This document shows positions 1 through 7,832 of a DNA stretch of 64,000 nt, in pieces. The position numbers and the translations under genes were made by a program. The notes below the pieces were generated by a model. The model had not been told where the DNA came from. It did not search any database and was given only the letters and a program-made list of their open reading frames with translations. The stretch covers positions 620,001-684,000 of the forward strand of contig NZ_JROG01000004.1 in assembly GCF_000786215.1 (NCBI RefSeq). Direction: 5' to 3'. The DNA is from Sphingomonas sp. 35-24ZXX (GTDB taxonomy: Bacteria; Pseudomonadota; Alphaproteobacteria; Sphingomonadales; Sphingomonadaceae). Positions within the stretch are counted from its first letter, which is position 1; every line of letters begins with the position of its first letter.

Positions 1-8
1 TGGAAAGC

Positions 9-1616
9 ATGCGCAAGACAAGGGCCGGAGGCTGGTCGGTCCGCTGGGACGCAGAGCGGGCCGCCAGAGCTTATGCCGACGGCTGGTGGACCGAGGAGAC
101 CTGTGTGGATGCTCTGCGCGCAGAGGCGGCGCGGGCGCCCGAAAGGGTCGTGCTGATCGATGGGCAGGTGCGAACGACCGCGCAGGACCTGCTTGCCAGG
201 TCCGAACGGCTCGGGCGGGTCCTGGCGCGCAGGTTTGCGCCCGGCAGCGTCGTCAGCTTCATGCTGCCCAACTGGCATGAGGCCGCGATCATCTACATGG
301 CAGCGACCATGGCAGGACTCGTCGCCAACCCAGTGCTGCCTTCGCTGCGCGACCATGATCTCGGCTTCATCCTGAGCGACTCTGCTTGCCGGATGATCTT
401 CGTGCCGGAGAGTTTCCGCGGCCATGATTGTGCAGCCATGCTGGTTCGGGTGTGCGCGCAGCTTGCCCGGCCGCCGGAAGTCGTGGTTCTGCGGGGCAGT
501 GCAGGGCAGGGACAGATCAGCTGGGACGGGCTTTGTGCGGAAGCGGCCGATGCCGCGCTGCCCACCATCCACCCGGACGATGTGCGAATGATCATGTACA
601 CCAGCGGCACAACGGGACGGCCAAAGGGCGTCCTGCACACGCACAACAGCATCGGTGCGCTGATCCGGCAGATCGGCAGGCACTGGATGGTGGAACCCAG
701 CGACCGGTTTCTGGTGCCATCGCCGGTCAGCCATATCGGCGGGTCGATCTACGCGTTCGAGATGCCGGTCATGCTGGGTACCGGTGCCGTACTCATGGAA
801 AGCTGGGACGCCAAGGCTGCCGTCACGTTGATGCAGTCGCAGCGGATAACGCACATGGCTGGCGCGACGCCCTTTCTGCGGGGGCTGCTGGCTGCCGTGC
901 AAGAAGCGGGCACCGATCTGTCGGCCCTGAAGGTGTTCATCTGCGGCGGGGCATCGGTGCCGCCTGCCCTGATCCGCGAGGCGGCAGCCCATTTCGCTAA
1001 TGCTCGCGTGAGCCGGGTATACGGATCGACGGAACTGCCCGTCACCACGGTGGGCGCGCTTGGCGAGGGGGAAGCTGATCTTGCTGCCGATACCGACGGC
1101 CGCCCCGGCATTGCGGAAGTCCGGATCGCGGCCGATGGCGAGATCCGGGCGTGCGGGCCGCAAATGATGGCAGGATACGCGCGCGCCGAGGATGAGGTGG
1201 GCGCGTTTGACGAACACGGCTTCTACCGATCAGGCGACCAGGGCATCCTGCTGCCTTCGGGACATGTCGTGGTCACCGGGCGTATCAAGGATCTGATCAT
1301 CCGCAATGGCGAGAATATCGCGCCCAAAGAGATAGAGGACCTGCTGACTGGCCATCCGGCAATTGCGGAAATCGCGATTGTTGGCATGGCGCATCCTAAA
1401 ACCGGAGAGCGGGCCGTCGCGGTGGTCGTGCCACAGCCGGGCCATATACCCGATGTCGCCATGCTGGCGCAGCATCTGTCGGCGCTGGGCGTCGCGCGGT
1501 TCAAATATCCCGAAGAGGTCGTTCTGTGGCCATCGCTGCCGCGCAACGATGCGGGCAAGGTTTTGAAGAACGTGATCCGCGACCGGCTCAGGGACGCTGC
1601 GCCGGTCGCCTGTTGA
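9..1616 (+). CDS. AMP-forming acyl-CoA synthetase (ligase)
   Basis: ANL-superfamily enzyme that activates a carboxylic acid with ATP and joins it to CoA. Visible motifs in the 535-residue protein are the P-loop YTSGTTGRPKG at residues 197-207, YGSTE near 340, YRSGDQG near 410, the hinge motif GRIKDLIIRNGEN near 426, and the catalytic lysine in NDAGK at about 517. Length and motif order are normal for the family. The ATG follows a GGAAAG that is rather close to it, so the first residues are uncertain. The gene converges on and overlaps the 3' end of the next, minus-strand gene by 29 bases. The neighbouring SDR, BVMO and Rieske genes suggest an alicyclic or aromatic acid as substrate, but the substrate cannot be told from the motifs. 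Confidence 0.9.
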   Translation: MRKTRAGGWSVRWDAERAARAYADGWWTEETCVDALRAEAARAPERVVLIDGQVRTTAQDLLARSERLGRVLARRFAPGSVVSFMLPNWHEAAIIYMAATMAGLVANPVLPSLRDHDLGFILSDSACRMIFVPESFRGHDCAAMLVRVCAQLARPPEVVVLRGSAGQGQISWDGLCAEAADAALPTIHPDDVRMIMYTSGTTGRPKGVLHTHNSIGALIRQIGRHWMVEPSDRFLVPSPVSHIGGSIYAFEMPVMLGTGAVLMESWDAKAAVTLMQSQRITHMAGATPFLRGLLAAVQEAGTDLSALKVFICGGASVPPALIREAAAHFANARVSRVYGSTELPVTTVGALGEGEADLAADTDGRPGIAEVRIAADGEIRACGPQMMAGYARAEDEVGAFDEHGFYRSGDQGILLPSGHVVVTGRIKDLIIRNGENIAPKEIEDLLTGHPAIAEIAIVGMAHPKTGERAVAVVVPQPGHIPDVAMLAQHLSALGVARFKYPEEVVLWPSLPRNDAGKVLKNVIRDRLRDAAPVAC

Positions 1617-2139
1617 CCAGCGGCCGCAGATAGCTGGCATCGTCAGGATCGCGGGCTGACGCTCCGTTGAGCATCAGGTCCGGCACCTCGCCAAAGGGCA
1701 GGGGCAACGCCGGTTGCAGACACGACCATTCGATAAGGTTGGTGCGCAGCGCGATGCGCCAGGACCCATCACGCTTTTCCAGCCGGTCGATATAGCGGCC
1801 ACCCGCCAGCATCACGGTTTCATCCCCGCCCGGCTCGAAAGGCCGGTTGCGCGCGATGAACTGGTAATAGGTCTCTGCATGCGCGGTGTCGCCGTTGATA
1901 TCGGCACTATGGTTGAGCAGCGCGTGATGGTGCAGCACCTGCGCGGCCTTGTGCATCGGTACGGCCCAGTCCCAGCAGTCTTCGGGGCTGCCTACAAATG
2001 GGCCTGCGGCAATGGTCGCATCGGCATGAAAGGCGGAGAGGAACAGCGATCGGTCGAACCGGTCCATCCCGCGAGCAAAGCGCGTCAGGCAATCGGCTAT
2101 GTCCTGACGATCGAGCAGCCGTTGCAGGGCGTCGCTCAT
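1588..2139 (-). CDS. NTF2-like (SnoaL-type) protein, copy 1
   Basis: A 183-residue cytoplasmic protein of the NTF2/SnoaL-like alpha+beta fold. It shows the usual N-terminal helix (DRQDIADCLTRFARGMDR), the acidic FHADATI strand, a central H-rich segment, the GRYIDRLEKRDGSWRI hairpin and a tryptophan-containing end. Family members act as small isomerases, dehydratases or cyclases, or as ring-hydroxylase beta subunits. No specific catalytic call is possible. The start ATG overlaps the stop of the upstream homologue in an ATGA, so the two are translationally coupled. It is the last gene of a four-gene minus-strand operon with two SDRs. Confidence 0.82.
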   Translation of the reverse strand: MSDALQRLLDRQDIADCLTRFARGMDRFDRSLFLSAFHADATIAAGPFVGSPEDCWDWAVPMHKAAQVLHHHALLNHSADINGDTAHAETYYQFIARNRPFEPGGDETVMLAGGRYIDRLEKRDGSWRIALRTNLIEWSCLQPALPLPFGEVPDLMLNGASARDPDDASYLRPLVNRRPAQRP

Positions 2140-2663
2140 GCCATCTCCCGGAAGAATGTCTCGCTCCGGTCGCCATGCGCGCGACCGGAATAATGCGGGG
2201 TGCTGAACGGCATGCCCATCAGTCCCTGCGACCAGTCGGCTGCCTTGCCCCAGTCCTGCGACCAGTCATAGACCATGGTCCGCGCCGCAATGCGCCATTC
2301 GCCCGAACGCCGCTCGAAATGGTCGAGATAGCGGCCACCCATGCACGTGTCATGCTCATCCCCCCCGCCGAAATCGACCCGGTGATAGGAAATGACCTGG
2401 GTTTCCGAACGTGCCGCATGCCCTTGCAGATCGATATGGCTCTGGCCCAGTACATGCTGGGTGTTGGTGATGGCATCGGAGCCGGGCACGACCCAGGCAA
2501 GATATTCCGCGAACGTACCCCTGAACACGCCGAAATCGATTACCGCATCGGGCCAGAAGGCGCTGGCGATCAGCCCCGCATCGCGCCGGTCCTCGCCACG
2601 GGCCAGCCTGGCGAGAGCGATGCGGATCGCCTCGCGCGCCAGCAGCAGGTCCAGCTCAGACAT
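2136..2663 (-). CDS. NTF2-like (SnoaL-type) protein, copy 2
   Basis: A 175-residue NTF2/SnoaL-like protein, clearly a paralogue of the gene downstream: both have the helix with REAIR or RQDIA, the AFWPDAVID or AFHADATI strand, and a GGRYLDHFERRSGEWRIAART-like hairpin. The frame is open much further upstream, but the start at 2663 is chosen because it overlaps the stop of the preceding SDR by 8 bases and because residues upstream of it do not resemble any fold. The pair may form a hetero-oligomer or act on successive intermediates. That is inference only. Confidence 0.82.
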   Translation of the reverse strand: MSELDLLLAREAIRIALARLARGEDRRDAGLIASAFWPDAVIDFGVFRGTFAEYLAWVVPGSDAITNTQHVLGQSHIDLQGHAARSETQVISYHRVDFGGGDEHDTCMGGRYLDHFERRSGEWRIAARTMVYDWSQDWGKAADWSQGLMGMPFSTPHYSGRAHGDRSETFFREMA

Positions 2664-3588
2664 TCTGCTTCGCCCGCTCGCGATGGGCCCATTCGAAGCT
2701 GCGACCGAGATGATCGGCCATGCCCGATGGATAGGGCGGGAAAGTCCATCGCTCGCCATCGGGGTCGCGGATGGCGACGATTTCGTTGGCCACATCCTCC
2801 ATCGACCATTCCGGCCGGAAAATGCCCTTGGTTTCCGTGGCAAAGGCACGGGCCATACGGCCGGCGGCTGCGACATAATGCTCGCCCGATACATCGCAGC
2901 TTTCGTGAGCGAGCCAGCCGACCATCGGCGCCACCAGTTCCGGGTCCATCGGCGGATAGGCGCTGGTGTCGAGCCCGTCGGCCATGCGCGTGACCGCAGC
3001 AGGGATGATGGTGTTCGAACGGATATTGTACGGTCCGCCCTCCAGCGCGGTGACATTGTTCAGACCCATCAGCCCGGCCTTCGACATGCCGTAATTGACT
3101 GTCGTCTTGCTGCCGTAGAGCCCGCTGCACGACGACGTGAGCACGATGCGCCCGTACTGCGCTGCAGCCATGTGCGGAAAGGCTGCGCGTACCAGCCAGA
3201 ACCCTCCCTTGAGATGCACATCGAGCACGGCGTCGAGATCATCATCGGAAAGATCGGCGATGGTCCCGTAACGGACATTGCCGGCATTGTGGACGAGGAT
3301 ATCGATCCGCCCCCAGGTGTCGATTGCGGCCTGGACGATGGCGGCAGCACCTTCAGCCGAAGCCACGCTTTCGGTGCAGGCTACGGCTTCGCCGCCTGCA
3401 GCCCTTATTTCGTCCACCACGTCCTGTGCCGGGTTCGCGACGATCTCATCGCCGCGCGTGGCACTGCCATTGTCATTCACCACGATCTTGCAGCCGCGTG
3501 CGGCCAGCAGCAGAGCATAGGCCCGGCCGAGTCCGCGTCCTGCGCCGGTGATGACCGCCACCCGGTCGTCAAAGCGAAATACTGTCAT
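2656..3588 (-). CDS. SDR-family dehydrogenase (HSD17B4-like)
   Basis: A 310-residue classical short-chain dehydrogenase. The N-terminal Rossmann motif TGAGRGLG, the NNAG-like NAG motif, a catalytic serine in LTSS and the YGMSK (YxxxK) motif are all intact. The long insert after the cofactor motif and the NDNG segment resemble the dehydrogenase part of peroxisomal multifunctional enzyme type 2, which oxidises 3-hydroxyacyl-CoA. The start at 3588 is chosen because it overlaps the stop of the upstream SDR in an ATGA. The C-terminal 80 residues are longer than in a minimal SDR. It probably oxidises a hydroxyl group in the pathway encoded by this island. Confidence 0.86.
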   Translation of the reverse strand: MTVFRFDDRVAVITGAGRGLGRAYALLLAARGCKIVVNDNGSATRGDEIVANPAQDVVDEIRAAGGEAVACTESVASAEGAAAIVQAAIDTWGRIDILVHNAGNVRYGTIADLSDDDLDAVLDVHLKGGFWLVRAAFPHMAAAQYGRIVLTSSCSGLYGSKTTVNYGMSKAGLMGLNNVTALEGGPYNIRSNTIIPAAVTRMADGLDTSAYPPMDPELVAPMVGWLAHESCDVSGEHYVAAAGRMARAFATETKGIFRPEWSMEDVANEIVAIRDPDGERWTFPPYPSGMADHLGRSFEWAHRERAKQNV

Positions 3589-4460
3589 TGTCCCGATTCT
3601 CCATGAACAGGCTGCCAAATGGGACTGCCGCGCGTTTCGCGCATCGATTTGACCCAGCTTCCGTCGTCATCGGTCACCCCGTATTCCCGGGCGATCTCTG
3701 CCGTGATGAATTCGCCGCCCGTTCGCTGCATCAGATCGGGGTCAGCGGCCAGCGCCGCGATGACGCGGCCCGGGTGCTCGACCGAACTGCCCTTCTGGCC
3801 CGTGATGGAGCGCGTCATCTTTTCGGGCATATTGGCCAGGTTCTGGCGCGCCCGTTCGGTCAGTGTCAGCCCCTGCCAAAGCGTCAGCGCGGCGACGCCA
3901 TGCGGTTTGAGCTCGATGGCCATGTCGCGAATCATCCGGCCCATGGCAGTCTTGCTCAGCCCAAAGGCCACGCCATAGGTATAGGTTACCGCAGCATAGC
4001 CCGAAATGCCGACGATCAGGCCGGACGCCTGCTGCACCATCAACTGCGCGGCATGCCAGCATGCAACGAACGTGCCTTGGATGCCGACATCGAGCATCGC
4101 GAGGTTGGAAAGGGGCTTTTCCCAGAAACCCGCAGGGTCGAGCAGATCGTCAGGAATGGGGAAGGCGTTGTTGACCAGAATGTCGAGCCGGTTGCCCTCG
4201 CTCCTGATGCGGTCGAAAAGCGCGGCGATCTGGTCCGGGTCGGCATGGTCGCAAGGTACGGCAATGCCTTGGCCGCCGCGCCCCGTGCAAAGGTCGGCGG
4301 TTTCGCGCACGGTGCCCGGCAACGGATGATCGCCACCTGTGACGCTGCGACCGGTCACGAATACTGTCGCGCCTTCGGCAGCGAGTGCAAGCGCGATTCC
4401 CTTGCCGATCCCCCGACTGGCTCCGGTCACCAGAGCAGTCTTGCCCTGAAGCATTCCCAT
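3585..4460 (-). CDS. SDR-family protein, DHRS1-like, with altered catalytic Tyr
   Basis: A 291-residue SDR with the cofactor motif TGASRGIGKG, a VNNAF motif and the DHRS1-type spacing of the active site. The segment ISGYAAVTYTYGVAFGLSK aligns with the family pattern in which a YxxxK motif is expected, but the codon at the tyrosine position reads ttt, giving FxxxK. The serine 13 residues before it is kept. Either a neighbouring tyrosine substitutes or the protein is catalytically altered. It is the first gene of the minus-strand operon, whose members are joined by 4- to 8-base overlaps. It diverges from the SDR at 4579. Confidence 0.85.
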   Translation of the reverse strand: MGMLQGKTALVTGASRGIGKGIALALAAEGATVFVTGRSVTGGDHPLPGTVRETADLCTGRGGQGIAVPCDHADPDQIAALFDRIRSEGNRLDILVNNAFPIPDDLLDPAGFWEKPLSNLAMLDVGIQGTFVACWHAAQLMVQQASGLIVGISGYAAVTYTYGVAFGLSKTAMGRMIRDMAIELKPHGVAALTLWQGLTLTERARQNLANMPEKMTRSITGQKGSSVEHPGRVIAALAADPDLMQRTGGEFITAEIAREYGVTDDDGSWVKSMRETRGSPIWQPVHGESGQ

Positions 4461-4500
4461 TTGGCCGATCCTCTCTGCTGGCTGGCTATCGCAGGGCCGA

Positions 4501-4578
4501 CCCCAGGGTCAAACCGCTGGGGCGATGGTTGCAGGGGGCTTGCTTGACAGTCGCGGCCCGACGCGGCGCATTGCGCGC
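4501..4578. promoter_or_regulatory. Divergent promoter region between two SDR operons
   Basis: This gap separates the minus-strand operon start (4460) from the plus-strand start (4579). It holds an inverted repeat CCCCAG-10-CTGGGG at 4501-4522. A consensus -35 hexamer TTGACA sits at 4544-4549 on the plus strand, followed 17 bases later by a poor -10 (CGCATT). Transcription from it would begin close to the ATG at 4579, which has no visible Shine-Dalgarno, so a leaderless mRNA is plausible. This is inference from spacing only. Confidence 0.4.
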
Positions 4579-5355
4579 ATGCAGACAGCCATCATCACCG
4601 GCGCGGGTAGCGGCATAGGCCTCGGCACCGCCATCAAGCTTCACGAAATGGGCATGGCGATCGTCGGCGTGGGCCGCGATCCTGCCAAGCTTGCCAATCT
4701 GGAAAAGGCCATCGGCGATCCCGCAAGGCTCGCCACGCTTTCCATTGATGTGACGCATAAGGAGGCGCCGCAGCGGATCGTGGAGCTGGCGCTCGGCAGA
4801 TTCGGTCGGATCGACTTCCTCGTCAACAATGCCGGCGCTGGCAGCCCCAAACCGCTGGACGAAACCGACGACGAGACGCTGGACGGCTTCCTGGACCTGA
4901 TGCTCAAGGCGCCGTTCCGCCTGGCGCGCGAGGTCATTCCCCATCTGGGGCCGGGATCGGGCATCGTGAATGTCACCTCTACCTTTGCCATGATTGGCGG
5001 GCGTCGGGGCGGAGCCTATTCCGCAGCCAAGGGCGGCCTCAAGTCACTGACCGAGCATATGGCGTGCGAATATGGCCCGCGCGGCATCCGTTCCAATTGC
5101 GTCGCTCCGGGCGTGACGATGACGGACATGGTGCGTCACCGTTTCGAGGATGAGACCTTTCGGCGCAACAATGTCGAAACCACGCCTTATCCGCGCCTGG
5201 CCGAGGTCGAGCACGTCGCAAGCACCATAGCCTTTCTGTGCAGCCCCGGCGCGGAACTCATCAACGGCCAGTCGATCGTCGTCGATGGCGGCTGGACCCG
5301 GACCAAATATCTCAGCCCGCGGGCGCTGACCTCGCGCTGGGTGGAGGAGGACTGA
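4579..5355 (+). CDS. SDR-family oxidoreductase
   Basis: A 258-residue classical SDR with TGAGSGIG at the N-terminus, NNAG at about residue 88, a serine in VNVTS and an intact YSAAK active-site motif. The C-terminal INGQSIVVDGGW is typical of the FabG-like branch. ATG 4579 is preferred over an upstream in-frame ATG at 4525 because the Rossmann strand begins right after it and the longer version would run through the promoter. The stop overlaps the ATG of the next gene by one base (TGATG), so the two are coupled. Likely a hydroxyl or keto oxidoreductase of the island. Substrate unknown. Confidence 0.88.
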   Translation: MQTAIITGAGSGIGLGTAIKLHEMGMAIVGVGRDPAKLANLEKAIGDPARLATLSIDVTHKEAPQRIVELALGRFGRIDFLVNNAGAGSPKPLDETDDETLDGFLDLMLKAPFRLAREVIPHLGPGSGIVNVTSTFAMIGGRRGGAYSAAKGGLKSLTEHMACEYGPRGIRSNCVAPGVTMTDMVRHRFEDETFRRNNVETTPYPRLAEVEHVASTIAFLCSPGAELINGQSIVVDGGWTRTKYLSPRALTSRWVEED

Positions 5356-5846
5356 TGACCGACATGATTGCTGCCGATTACGGCATTCGCCAGTTGCACG
5401 CCCGTTTTGTGGATGCGGTCTGGCGACAGGATGCCGAGGCCTTTGCCGCCTGCTGGAGCGAGGACGGCCTTTGGAAGATTGCTGGTATGGAGGTTCAGGG
5501 GCGGGCCGCGCTGGTCGATGCCTGCCGCCAGTTGCTCGGGCGGTGCAAGCGCATTCATCTTCTGTGCGGGCCTGCGATGCTGAAGCCCGAAGGAAGCGGC
5601 GTGATCGGCCGACTGAACATCACCGAGTTTGCAACCATGAACGACGGTTCCACGGCCATGACCATCGGCTGGTACCATGATCGCTATGTCGAAGAGAGCG
5701 GCCAATGGCGGTTCGCCCTGCGTCACTGGAGTTTCAAGTATCGCGGCCCGCCGGACCTGACCGGTACCTATATCGACACGCCGGACTACGGAGCCTTTCC
5801 GGCATTTCCGGCTGCGGACGAGCCGACCTTCGTCCGCAAGGGCTGA
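5355..5846 (+). CDS. NTF2-like (SnoaL-type) protein, copy 3
   Basis: A 163-residue NTF2-like protein with the helix YGIRQLHARFVDAVWRQDA, the strand CWSEDGLWKIAG and a hairpin ending YVEESGQWRFALRHWSFKY. It is the third protein of this fold in 4.3 kb and is coupled to the SDR before it through a TGATG overlap. Known relatives include steroid delta-isomerases, scytalone dehydratases and polyketide cyclases. None of their signature residues can be confirmed here. The pairing of each NTF2-like gene with an SDR suggests a keto or hydroxy substrate with an isomerisation or dehydration step. Confidence 0.78.
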   Translation: MTDMIAADYGIRQLHARFVDAVWRQDAEAFAACWSEDGLWKIAGMEVQGRAALVDACRQLLGRCKRIHLLCGPAMLKPEGSGVIGRLNITEFATMNDGSTAMTIGWYHDRYVEESGQWRFALRHWSFKYRGPPDLTGTYIDTPDYGAFPAFPAADEPTFVRKG

Positions 5847-5910
5847 GCGCACCCTGCGGATATCGCGGTGGCGCTATCCGCTGCGGAAGGCATAGCTCCG
5901 ATTGACGTTA

Positions 5911-5928
5911 ATCAACAGTGCTGTTGAT
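5911..5928. promoter_or_regulatory. Palindromic operator candidate upstream of the BVMO gene
   Basis: ATCAACAGTGCTGTTGAT has perfect 8-base arms around a TG centre. It lies 50 bases before the preferred BVMO start, in the only sizeable gap (131 bases) of the plus-strand run, where a new promoter would be expected. Arm length and spacing fit a dimeric helix-turn-helix regulator such as TetR or GntR. No regulator gene lies beside it. Confidence 0.5.
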
Positions 5929-5977
5929 AACAGTGCCATGCCAAGCGCGCCAGACGCTGCACAATAGCGAGAGATGG

Positions 5978-7813
5978 ATGTCTGCCATGCCCTGCCAAAC
6001 CACAACCGTACCTTCGGCGGACAGGCTGGATATTTCCGCGCTGCGCGAGAAATACAGGATCGAGAAGGAGCGCCGCTTGCGGCGTGATGGTCAGGCGCAA
6101 TATGTGCGCCTGGGCAATGGTGGAACCGATGATTATGCAGTCGATCCCTATACTCCGGTCGCGCCGCGCGCGCCGATCACCGAAGAGTTGGACGTGCTGG
6201 TGCTGGGAGCCGGCTGGGGCGGCATCATTGCCAGCTATCATCTGGCTCGCGAAGGCGTGACCAGCATCCGGAATGTCGATACGGCGGGCGACTTCGGCGG
6301 GGTCTGGTACTGGAACAAATATCCGGGCGTCCAGTGCGACAATGATGCCTATTGCTACCTGCCGCTGCTGGAAGAGATGGGTTTTCTCCCGTCGAAGAAA
6401 TTCGCGGACGGTGCAGAGATTCAGGCCTATGCCCGCTCGATCGCCGATCGCTTCGGCTTTGCCGAAAAGGCGCTGCTGCACACCCAGGTGACAAGCTTCA
6501 AATGGGATGAGACCGATCGTCGCTGGACCGTTACGAGCAATCGCGGCGACATTCTTCGGCCCCGGTTCGTGGTCATGGCGCCGGGCGTGCTCAATATGCC
6601 CAAGCTGCCTGCGATCAAGGGCATCGACAGCTTTCGCGGCAAGCTGTTCCATACGTCGCGCTGGGACTATGGCTATACCGGCGGCAGCGAAACGAGCCCG
6701 GTTCTGGACAGGCTGACCGACAAGCGAGTCGCCATCGTCGGCACCGGTGCCACCGCCATCCAGGCGATACCGCATCTCGCGCGGCATGCCAGGCATCTGT
6801 ATGTCATCCAGCGCACGCCCTCGACCGTGGATGAGCGACCCAATCCGCCGACCGATCCCGAATGGGCAAGCACCCTGCAGCCCGGCTGGCAGCAGCAGCG
6901 CATCGCCAATTTCCATCGCGGCGCACAGGAAGTGTTCCTGCCCGGCGAAGACGATCTGATCTGCGACATCTGGACCGAGATCAACCGCAACCTCGCCGCT
7001 GAGATTGCCGCCGAAGGGCGCGAATTGACCATGGAAGAGTTCATGGAGAAGCGCGAATTGATGGACTTTCGCGTCATGGAGCGTCTGCGCGCGCGCTGCG
7101 ACGAGCTGGTCAATGATCCGGCAGCGGCGGAGGCGCTGAAGCCCTGGTATCACCACATGTGCAAGCGGCCGCTGTCGAGCAACGACTATTATCCCACATT
7201 CAATCGTGACAACGTAACCTTGGTCGATGTTTCCGACACACTGGGCATTCAGGAGCTCACGGAGACTGGTTTCATCGCCAATGGCGTCGAACATCCCGTC
7301 GATTGTGTCATTTTCGCCAGCGGATTCGAGGTCACGTCCGATCTCGACCGGCGGTGGGGCATTCCCGCATTTGAAGGTGTCGGAGGGCTATCGATCTACG
7401 ATCACTGGGGCAATGGCCCGCTCACCTTTCATGGCGTAACGACCCATGGTTTTCCGAACATGGCGTTCATCGGCTATATCCAGGGCGGGGTGAATTCGTC
7501 CGTGACCGAACAGTTCGGCAAGCAGGGGCAGCATGCCGCCTGGATCTTTGCCGAATGCCTGCGGCGAGGCGTCACTCGGGTCGAGCCCAGCCAGGCAGCA
7601 CAGGACGAATATGTCCGCACCTTCCAGGAGATCAAGCCGGACATCACGGCTCTGCAGGCGCGCTGCCCCCCGGGATATTTCAACAACGAGGGCGAGACCA
7701 ACCCCAAATGGGCGCTGTTTCCGGGCTGGGGCTATGGCTGGGACAATTTCGACGCGATGATGGCGGACTGGCGGGCGCGCGGCGACATGGCCGGCATGGA
7801 ACTGGCCAGTTGA
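5978..7813 (+). CDS. Type I Baeyer-Villiger monooxygenase
   Basis: A 611-residue FAD- and NADPH-dependent flavoprotein that would insert oxygen next to a ketone to give an ester or lactone. Two Rossmann motifs are visible: GAGWGG at about residues 77-82 for FAD and GTGATA for NADPH. Between them lies the BVMO fingerprint FxGxxxHxxxWD as FRGKLFHTSRWD at about 219-230. The roughly 65-residue N-terminal extension (ALREKYRIEKERRLR, then DPYTP) matches the long BVMO branch that includes cyclopentadecanone monooxygenase. The in-frame ATG at 5918 lies inside a palindrome, so 5978 is preferred; 5987 is also possible. The Rieske oxygenase gene follows after 19 bases. Confidence 0.9.
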   Translation: MSAMPCQTTTVPSADRLDISALREKYRIEKERRLRRDGQAQYVRLGNGGTDDYAVDPYTPVAPRAPITEELDVLVLGAGWGGIIASYHLAREGVTSIRNVDTAGDFGGVWYWNKYPGVQCDNDAYCYLPLLEEMGFLPSKKFADGAEIQAYARSIADRFGFAEKALLHTQVTSFKWDETDRRWTVTSNRGDILRPRFVVMAPGVLNMPKLPAIKGIDSFRGKLFHTSRWDYGYTGGSETSPVLDRLTDKRVAIVGTGATAIQAIPHLARHARHLYVIQRTPSTVDERPNPPTDPEWASTLQPGWQQQRIANFHRGAQEVFLPGEDDLICDIWTEINRNLAAEIAAEGRELTMEEFMEKRELMDFRVMERLRARCDELVNDPAAAEALKPWYHHMCKRPLSSNDYYPTFNRDNVTLVDVSDTLGIQELTETGFIANGVEHPVDCVIFASGFEVTSDLDRRWGIPAFEGVGGLSIYDHWGNGPLTFHGVTTHGFPNMAFIGYIQGGVNSSVTEQFGKQGQHAAWIFAECLRRGVTRVEPSQAAQDEYVRTFQEIKPDITALQARCPPGYFNNEGETNPKWALFPGWGYGWDNFDAMMADWRARGDMAGMELAS

Positions 7814-7832
7814 GGGCGGTCTGGCAGACGGG

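Noticed and set aside
5918-5977. Longer N-terminus for the BVMO from ATG 5918
   Set aside because: It would begin inside the palindrome at 5911-5928, and the extra residues do not resemble related BVMOs.
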